Below, piece after piece: positions 58,866-64,000 of a DNA stretch of 64,000 nt. Source of the DNA: Sphingopyxis indica (GTDB lineage: Bacteria > Pseudomonadota > Alphaproteobacteria > Sphingomonadales > Sphingomonadaceae); NCBI RefSeq assembly GCF_900188185.1, contig NZ_FZPA01000001.1, forward strand, positions 1 to 64,000, given 5' to 3'. Numbering within the stretch: the stretch's first letter is position 1; every line of letters begins with the position of its first letter. Below the pieces are notes generated by a model. It was given only the letters and a program-made list of their open reading frames with translations, did not search any database and was not told the DNA's origin. The translations under genes were made by a program, and so were the position numbers.

Positions 58866-59792
58866 ATGGCTGAGATTACGGCCGCTCTCGTCAAGGAACT
58901 GCGCGAACGCACCGGCGCGGGCATGATGGACTGCAAGAAGGCGCTCGCCGAAACCGGCGGCGACATCGAAGCGTCGATCGACTGGCTGCGCACCAAGGGG
59001 CTGGCCGCCGCCGCGAAGAAGGCCGGCCGCGTCGCCGCCGAGGGCCTGGTCGGCGTGTCGACCGACGGCACCCGCGGCGCGGTCGTCGAGGTCAACAGCG
59101 AGACCGACTTCGTCGCCAAGAACGAACAGTTCCAGGACTTCGTCCGCGACGTGACCGAGGTTGCGCTCGCCGGTTCGCTGAACGACATCGAAGCGCTCGG
59201 CGCCGCGGCCTATCCGTCGGGCGGCACCGTCGCCGAAAAGCTGACGAACAATATCGCGACGATCGGCGAAAACCAGTCGCTGCGCCGTTCGGAAGTCGTC
59301 ACCGTCGAATCGGGCGTCGTCACCGGCTATGTCCACAACGCCGTCGCGCCGGGTCTCGGCAAGATCGGCGTGCTCGTCGCGCTCGAATCGAGCGCCGGCG
59401 CCGACGTCCTCGAACCGCTCGGCAAGCAGCTTGCGATGCATGTCGCCGCCGCGAACCCGCTCGCGCTCAACGGCGACGATCTCGATGCCGACCTCGTCGC
59501 GCGCGAACGCGCGATCGCCGAGGAAAAGGCGGCGCAGTCGGGCAAGCCCGCCGACATCGTCTCGAAGATGGTCGATGGTGCGATCGCCAAGTTCCGCAAG
59601 GAAAATGCGCTGCTCTCGCAGCCCTTCGTGATCGACGGCAAGACCCCGGTCGCCGAAGTCGTCGCCGCCGCCGGCAAGGATGTCGGTGCGACGATCACGC
59701 TCAAGGGTTTCGTGCGCTTCCAGCTCGGCGAAGGCATCGAGAAGGAAGAAAGCGACTTCGCCGCCGAAGTCGCCGCTGCCGCCGGCCGCTAA
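58866..59792 (+). CDS. tsf: Translation elongation factor Ts
   Basis: The 308-residue EF-Ts, nucleotide exchange factor for EF-Tu, has N-terminal UBA-like [20 protein letters not shown], then [17 protein letters not shown] for Tu contact, and the C-terminal dimerisation part. GGAAAGG precedes the ATG. It follows rpsB by 143 bases, the usual order, and has its own leader sequence with the hairpin noted. All core motifs are present. Confidence 0.97.
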   Translation: MAEITAALVKELRERTGAGMMDCKKALAETGGDIEASIDWLRTKGLAAAAKKAGRVAAEGLVGVSTDGTRGAVVEVNSETDFVAKNEQFQDFVRDVTEVALAGSLNDIEALGAAAYPSGGTVAEKLTNNIATIGENQSLRRSEVVTVESGVVTGYVHNAVAPGLGKIGVLVALESSAGADVLEPLGKQLAMHVAAANPLALNGDDLDADLVARERAIAEEKAAQSGKPADIVSKMVDGAIAKFRKENALLSQPFVIDGKTPVAEVVAAAGKDVGATITLKGFVRFQLGEGIEKEESDFAAEVAAAAGR

Positions 59793-59906
59793 ACTGGATC
59801 GCGACTGCCGCGCCTCCGGTGCGGCAGTCCGCTTGGCAATGGCGCGCACTCTGACTAGGGTGCGCGCCATTCGCATATCGACCCATATAATAAGGTTCCC
59901 ACAGAC

Positions 59907-60629
59907 ATGGCATTGCCCGGCCTGAAACGCATCTTGCTCAAATTGTCGGGCGAGGCGCTGATGGGCTCCAGCCCCTTCGGGATCGACCCCGAAACCGTCG
60001 CCAGCATGGCGGCCGAAGTGAAGGCGGCGAAGGATCGCGGCCTCGAACTCTGCCTCGTCATCGGCGGCGGCAATATCTTTCGCGGCATGGCGGGGGCGGC
60101 GAAGGGGATGGACCGCGCGCAGGCCGACTATATGGGAATGCTCGCGACGGTGATGAACGCGCTCGCGATGCAGAATGCTCTCGAGCAACTCGGCGTCGAG
60201 ACGCGCGTCCAGTCGGCGATCGAGATGGACAAGGTGTGCGAGCCGGTGATCCGCCGCCGCGCCGAACGCCATATGGAAAAGGGCCGTGTGGTGATCTTTG
60301 CCGCGGGCGTCGGCGCGCCCTATTTCACGACCGACAGCGGCGCGGCGCTGCGCGCCGCCGAAATGAAGTGCGACGCGCTGCTGAAGGGCACGAGCGTCGA
60401 CGGCGTTTACAACGCCGACCCGAAGCAGGATCCGGACGCGGTGCGCTACGACAGCCTCAGCTATGACCGCGTGCTCGCCGACAATCTGAAGGTGATGGAC
60501 GCGAGCGCGGTGGCGCTGTGCCGCGACAATCATATCCCGATCGTCGTGTTCAACATCCGCGAACCCGGCAATCTGGCGCGCGTGCTGGCGGGCGAGGGCG
60601 TCGCCACCGTCGTCGGCGATGCCGCCTGA
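59907..60629 (+). CDS. pyrH: Uridylate kinase
   Basis: The 240-residue UMP kinase (amino-acid-kinase fold) phosphorylates UMP to UDP. It has [40 protein letters not shown], and the [20 protein letters not shown] and [15 protein letters not shown] segments. The preceding intergenic 59793-59906 holds two hairpins: GACTGCCGC/GCGGCAGTC (59810-59835) and ATGGCGCGCA/TGCGCGCCAT (59839-59870), neither with a clear T-run. The gene is 20 bases before frr. Confidence 0.96.
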   Translation: MALPGLKRILLKLSGEALMGSSPFGIDPETVASMAAEVKAAKDRGLELCLVIGGGNIFRGMAGAAKGMDRAQADYMGMLATVMNALAMQNALEQLGVETRVQSAIEMDKVCEPVIRRRAERHMEKGRVVIFAAGVGAPYFTTDSGAALRAAEMKCDALLKGTSVDGVYNADPKQDPDAVRYDSLSYDRVLADNLKVMDASAVALCRDNHIPIVVFNIREPGNLARVLAGEGVATVVGDAA

Positions 60630-60649
60630 TCGAACAGAGAGGAAAGACA

Positions 60650-61204
60650 ATGGCGAAATATGACAAGGCCGATCTCGAGCGCCGGATGCACGGCGCACTC
60701 GAATCGCTGAAGCACGACCTCGCGGGCCTGCGCACCGGCCGCGCCAATTCGGCGCTGCTCGACCCGGTGACGGTCGAGGTTTACGGTGCGCATATGCCGC
60801 TCAACCAGGTCGCCTCGATCAGCGCGCCCGAGCCGCGGATGCTGTCGGTTCAGGTGTGGGACAAGGCGAACGTCGGCCCGGTCGACAAGGCGATCCGCTC
60901 GGCGGGGCTCGGGCTCAACCCGATCGTCGACGGCCAGATGCTGCGCCTGCCGATCCCCGACATGACGCAGGAACGCCGCAAGGAACTGTCCAAGCTCGCC
61001 GGCCAATATGCCGAAAAGGCGCGCGTCGCCGTCCGCAACGTCCGCCGCGACGGCATGGACGCGCTGAAGCAGGACGAGAACAAGAAGGAAATCAGCGAGG
61101 ACGAGCGCAAGCGCGCCGAGACCGAAGTGCAGAAGCTGACCGATTCGGTGATCGCCGACATCGACGAAGCCGCGAGTGCAAAGGAAAAGGAAATCCTGGG
61201 CTAA
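60650..61204 (+). CDS. frr: Ribosome recycling factor
   Basis: The 184-residue RRF releases ribosomes after termination with EF-G. It has [40 protein letters not shown], and the helical [16 protein letters not shown] with a C-terminal coil. ATG 60650 follows GAGAGGAAAG. It closes the translation part of the cluster; a paired-arm repeat separates it from uppS. Confidence 0.97.
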   Translation: MAKYDKADLERRMHGALESLKHDLAGLRTGRANSALLDPVTVEVYGAHMPLNQVASISAPEPRMLSVQVWDKANVGPVDKAIRSAGLGLNPIVDGQMLRLPIPDMTQERRKELSKLAGQYAEKARVAVRNVRRDGMDALKQDENKKEISEDERKRAETEVQKLTDSVIADIDEAASAKEKEILG

Positions 61205-61232
61205 GTCGATGGGCGTCGCAGAGGTCATTGCG

Positions 61233-61364
61233 ATCCTCCCCGGCACGGGGAGGGGGACCATGCGAAGCATGGTGGAGGGGGGTCACAGCCTTGAGCTTCG
61301 CTTGATGCTGCCCCCCCCCTCCGTCAGCGCTTCGCGCTGCCACCTCCCCGCAAGCGGGGAGGAT
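61233..61364. repeat. Paired-arm intergenic repeat whose right arm supplies the uppS Shine-Dalgarno sequence
   Basis: Outer arms ATCCTCCCCG and CGGGGAGGAT flank inner palindromes (CCATGCGAAGCATGG; CAGCGCTTCGCGCTG) and a C/G-rich homopolymer pair (GGGGGG/CCCCCCCC). The right arm includes GGGGAGGA at 61356-61363, placed 3 bases before ATG 61367. It is a MITE-like repeat similar in plan to 54341-54470. Confidence 0.78.
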
Positions 61365-61366
61365 TG

Positions 61367-62056
61367 ATGATCATCCACGACCACGGCGCGCGCCACGTCG
61401 CCATCATCATGGACGGCAATGGGCGCTGGGCAAAGAAGCGCCATCTGCCGCGCGTCGCCGGCCACCGCGCGGGAGTGGAGGCGGTGCGCACGATCGTCCG
61501 CGCAGCGGGGGACATGGGGCTGGAGGCGATGACGCTCTATGCCTTTTCGTCGGAGAACTGGAAACGTCCCGAAGAGGAGGTCAGCGACCTGATGGGGCTG
61601 ATGAAGCGCTTCATCCTCTCCGACCTCGACGAGTTCGCCGCCAACGATGTGCGCTTGAAGGTGATCGGCAACTGGCGCGCGCTTGCGCCCGACGTCGTCG
61701 CGCTGATCGAAAATGCGCTCGACCGCACCGCGGGCAACAAGCGCACGACGCTCGCGGTGGCGCTCAACTATGGCGCGCAGGACGAGCTGGTGCGCGCCGC
61801 GCGCGCCGCTGCGGCGGAGGAGGGCGGGATCACCGCCGAGACGATCGAGGCGCATCTCGACACCACCGGCCTGCCGCCGCTCGACCTGCTCATCCGTACC
61901 TCGGGTGAAGTCCGGCTGTCGAACTTCCTGCTCTGGCAGGCGGCCTATGCCGAACTCTATTTCACCGACCGGCTGTGGCCCGATTTCACGCCCGCCGACC
62001 TGCAGGCGGCCCTCGATCATTTTGCGCGGCGCGAACGCGGTTTCGGAGGATTATAG
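61367..62056 (+). CDS. uppS: Undecaprenyl diphosphate synthase
   Basis: The 229-residue cis-prenyltransferase makes the C55 carrier lipid for peptidoglycan and polysaccharide. It has [20 protein letters not shown] with the catalytic Asp, [32 protein letters not shown] and, near the end, [23 protein letters not shown] 61367 is preceded by GGGGAGGA from the adjacent repeat; TTG 61364 is an alternative start. It lies three bases before cdsA. Confidence 0.96.
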   Translation: MIIHDHGARHVAIIMDGNGRWAKKRHLPRVAGHRAGVEAVRTIVRAAGDMGLEAMTLYAFSSENWKRPEEEVSDLMGLMKRFILSDLDEFAANDVRLKVIGNWRALAPDVVALIENALDRTAGNKRTTLAVALNYGAQDELVRAARAAAAEEGGITAETIEAHLDTTGLPPLDLLIRTSGEVRLSNFLLWQAAYAELYFTDRLWPDFTPADLQAALDHFARRERGFGGL

Positions 62057-62059
62057 GCC

Positions 62060-62737
62060 ATGGCGACCGCGGCGAAGTCCGACCTCTGGGTGCGCATCCT
62101 TTCGGCGATCATATTGTTCGCGATCGCCGGGGTCGCGCTTTGGCTCGGCGGCATCGCCTATGGCCTGCTGCTGCTCGTCGGCGGGGCGCTCACGCTCGTC
62201 GAATGGACCGCACTCGTCCGCGCGATGCCGCTCGGGAGCGGGGGCCGGGCCGGCTTCATCGCCCTCGGCCTGATCCTCGTCGCCGGGGCGATCGGCGGAC
62301 TCTGGTTCGTGCGCGATGCGCTGGGGGTGACCGCGGCGCTGTGGCTGTTCGGCATGGTGTGGGCGACCGACATCGGCGCCTATTTCGCCGGCCGCGCCTT
62401 TGGCGGCGCGCGGCTTGCGCCGGCGATCAGCCCGTCGAAAACCTGGTCGGGGCTGACCGGCGGGATGGTTGCGGCGCTGATCGCCAGCGCGACGATCGGC
62501 GACCGTGCCGGCATCATCGGCGTGCCGCTGTGGATCGGCCTGTTCATGGGGCTGCTCGCGCAGCTCGGCGACCTCGGCGAAAGCTGGATGAAGCGGCGCG
62601 CAGGCGTCAAGGATTCGGGCAGGCTGATCCCCGGGCATGGCGGGATTTTCGATCGCGTCGACGGGCTGCTCCCCGTCGCGCTCGTCATCGGTGCGCTCGC
62701 GGCCTTTGGGCCGCTGGCCGTGCGGGCGGGCGGCTGA
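62060..62737 (+). CDS. cdsA: Phosphatidate cytidylyltransferase
   Basis: The 225-residue membrane enzyme makes CDP-diacylglycerol, the substrate of pssA, from phosphatidate and CTP. The family signature SWMKRRAGVKDSGRLIPGHG followed by GIFDRVD is complete. Six to seven hydrophobic segments occur before it. It is shorter than the E. coli protein, but the catalytic C-terminus is whole and the size is usual for sphingomonads. dxr begins one base after its stop. Confidence 0.95.
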   Translation: MATAAKSDLWVRILSAIILFAIAGVALWLGGIAYGLLLLVGGALTLVEWTALVRAMPLGSGGRAGFIALGLILVAGAIGGLWFVRDALGVTAALWLFGMVWATDIGAYFAGRAFGGARLAPAISPSKTWSGLTGGMVAALIASATIGDRAGIIGVPLWIGLFMGLLAQLGDLGESWMKRRAGVKDSGRLIPGHGGIFDRVDGLLPVALVIGALAAFGPLAVRAGG

Positions 62738-62738
62738 G

Positions 62739-63902
62739 ATGGTGCGGCGCCTGTCGCTGTTCGGCGCCACGGGCTCGGTCGGGCGCTCGACGCTCGATCT
62801 CGTCCGCTGCGACGGCGAGGCGTGGCGCGTCACCGTGCTCACCGCGAACAGCGACGTCGCCGAACTGGCGAAGCTCGCGCGCGAATTCCGCCCCGGCATC
62901 GCGGTGATCGCCGATCCCGCGCGCTATGGCGCGCTTCGCGACGCGCTCGCGGGAACGGGAATCGAAGCGGCGGCGGGCGCCGAAGCGCTCGTCGAGGCGG
63001 CGCAGCGCCCGACCGACCTCGTGATGGCGGCGATCGTCGGCACCGCGGGACTCGCGCCGACGATGGCGGCGCTGGCGGCCGGGCACGACGTCGCGCTCGC
63101 CAACAAGGAAGCGCTGGTGTCGGCGGGCGAGCTGATGACGGCCGCGGCGCGCGCATCGGGCGCGACGATCCTGCCCGTCGATTCCGAACATAATGCGATT
63201 TTCCAGTGCCTTGCCGGCGGTCGCATCGACGAGGTGCGGCGCATTGTGCTGACCGCGAGCGGCGGCCCGTTCCGCACCATGGCGGCCGAAGCGATGGCGG
63301 CGGTCACCCCTGCACAGGCGGTCGCGCACCCGAACTGGTCGATGGGCGCGAAGATCAGCGTCGATTCGGCGACGATGATGAACAAGGGGCTCGAGCTGAT
63401 CGAGGCGCATCATCTGTTCCCCGTCGGGCTCGACCGCATCGAAATCCTCGTCCATCCGCAGTCGGTGATCCACTCGATGGTCGAATTCGTCGATTGCTCG
63501 ACCCTCGCGCAGCTCGGCTCGCCCGACATGCGCATCCCGATCGCGAGCGCGCTCGCCTGGCCGCAACGGATGGCGACGCCATGCGCCCCGCTCGATCTGG
63601 CGAGCATCGGCCGCCTCGATTTCGAAGCGCCCGACGAAGCGCGCTTTCCCGCGACCGCGCTCTGCCGCGCCGCGATCGCCGAGGGCGGCGCCCGCCCGGC
63701 GCAACTCAACGCCGCGAACGAGGTGGCGGTCGCCGCCTTTCTGTCGGGACGCATTGCCTTTCCCGCGATCGTCGATACGGTGCGGCGCGTGATCGACGCC
63801 GAGGCGCCGGCGGTGCCGGCTTCGCTTCAGGACATATTCAGCGTCGATGCCGCATCGCGCGCGGCCGCGCAGATATTTGTGGACCAACTCGTACATGCTT
63901 GA
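62739..63902 (+). CDS. dxr: 1-deoxy-D-xylulose 5-phosphate reductoisomerase
   Basis: The 387-residue DXR catalyses the NADPH-dependent second step of the MEP isoprenoid pathway, which feeds uppS. It has GATGSVG (residues 7-13) for NADPH, ANKEALVSAGE, PVDSEHNAIFQCL for metal and substrate, SMGAKISVDSATMMNKGLE, and DMRIPIASALAWP. ATG 62739 is the start; the frame open upstream lies inside cdsA and is not coding. It overlaps the next gene by eight bases. Confidence 0.96.
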   Translation: MVRRLSLFGATGSVGRSTLDLVRCDGEAWRVTVLTANSDVAELAKLAREFRPGIAVIADPARYGALRDALAGTGIEAAAGAEALVEAAQRPTDLVMAAIVGTAGLAPTMAALAAGHDVALANKEALVSAGELMTAAARASGATILPVDSEHNAIFQCLAGGRIDEVRRIVLTASGGPFRTMAAEAMAAVTPAQAVAHPNWSMGAKISVDSATMMNKGLELIEAHHLFPVGLDRIEILVHPQSVIHSMVEFVDCSTLAQLGSPDMRIPIASALAWPQRMATPCAPLDLASIGRLDFEAPDEARFPATALCRAAIAEGGARPAQLNAANEVAVAAFLSGRIAFPAIVDTVRRVIDAEAPAVPASLQDIFSVDAASRAAAQIFVDQLVHA

Positions 63903-64000
63903 GACGCCCGGTATCCCTTTCACCATCCTCGCCTTCATCCTCGTGCTGGGACCGCTCGTCTTCGTCCACGAATATGGCCATTATATCGTCGGGCGCTGGT
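63895..64000 (+). CDS. rseP: RseP-type site-2 zinc metalloprotease, 5' part
   Basis: The first 35 residues before the window end contain a membrane helix FTILAFILVLGPLVFVHEYG with the HEYGH zinc motif (HExxH), the N-terminal signature of RseP/S2P intramembrane proteases that release sigma-E-type regulators. The gene follows dxr with an eight-base overlap, the order seen in many proteobacteria. The rest lies outside the window. Confidence 0.92.
   Translation, partial: MLETPGIPFTILAFILVLGPLVFVHEYGHYIVGRW

Noticed and set aside
1-64000. tRNA, rRNA, CRISPR array, prophage or conjugation genes
   Set aside because: I looked for these in the intergenic stretches and among the proteins and found none.

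Overview
The window looks like a sphingomonad chromosome (alphaproteobacterium, Sphingopyxis/Novosphingobium type). Reasons: high-GC core genes in the usual alphaproteobacterial order (psd-pssA, rpsB-tsf-pyrH-frr-uppS-cdsA-dxr-rseP), short-type phosphatidylserine decarboxylase, three large TonB-dependent receptors beside catabolic genes, a CYP153-type P450, and the paired-arm intergenic repeats common in this group. The genus is an inference.

The window has two halves that meet near 37.7 kb. The left half (1-37.7 kb) is an accessory catabolic region. It opens with the tail of an IS5/IS427-type transposase abutting an IclR regulator that has lost its N-terminus, followed by an aromatic-type block: a cis-dihydrodiol-dehydrogenase-like SDR, a meta-cleavage-product-type hydrolase, an acyl-CoA ligase, a TonB receptor and a ferredoxin reductase. 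From 8.6 to 14.2 kb is an insertion-sequence graveyard: a decayed IS407-type element, a solo IS end, an IS200-type transposase remnant, and an IS407-type element with an IS51-type element nested inside and its catalytic core deleted. An AT-rich TetR gene lies among them. From 14.4 to 35.8 kb is the main catabolic locus. A minus-strand set (CYP153 P450, [2Fe-2S] ferredoxin, two acyl-CoA dehydrogenases, TonB receptor) diverges from a GntR/FadR regulator followed by a tightly coupled plus-strand operon: nitronate-monooxygenase-like flavoprotein, Coq4-like protein, thiolase-fold aldolase, DUF35 protein, two acyl-CoA dehydrogenases, FadD19-like acyl-CoA synthetase, Baeyer-Villiger monooxygenase, alpha/beta hydrolase. 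A third TonB receptor follows. The gene set fits terminal oxidation and CoA activation of a branched alkyl side chain (steroid- or terpenoid-like), dehydrogenation, retro-aldol cleavage to a ketone, then Baeyer-Villiger oxidation and ester hydrolysis. No enoyl-CoA hydratase is present, and the substrate is not known.

At about 37.7 kb one open frame joins the N-terminal 259 residues of UDP-glucose 6-dehydrogenase to a NodT-type outer-membrane efflux protein that lacks its signal peptide. This looks like a recombination scar and coincides with the change from IS-rich accessory DNA to core DNA.

The right half (37.7-64 kb) is core chromosome: a polysaccharide group (ugd 5' part, an aldehyde-dehydrogenase-like pseudoenzyme, a beta-helix protein, galU, a Wzc-type tyrosine autokinase, a Wzy-like polymerase), then a DUF4126 membrane protein, Nudix hydrolase, nitrilase-family amidase, M16 peptidase, CPA2 antiporter, icd, psd, pssA, and the translation/isoprenoid/phospholipid cluster, ending inside rseP. 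Five paired-arm repeats lie between these genes. No tRNA, rRNA, CRISPR array or phage genes were seen.
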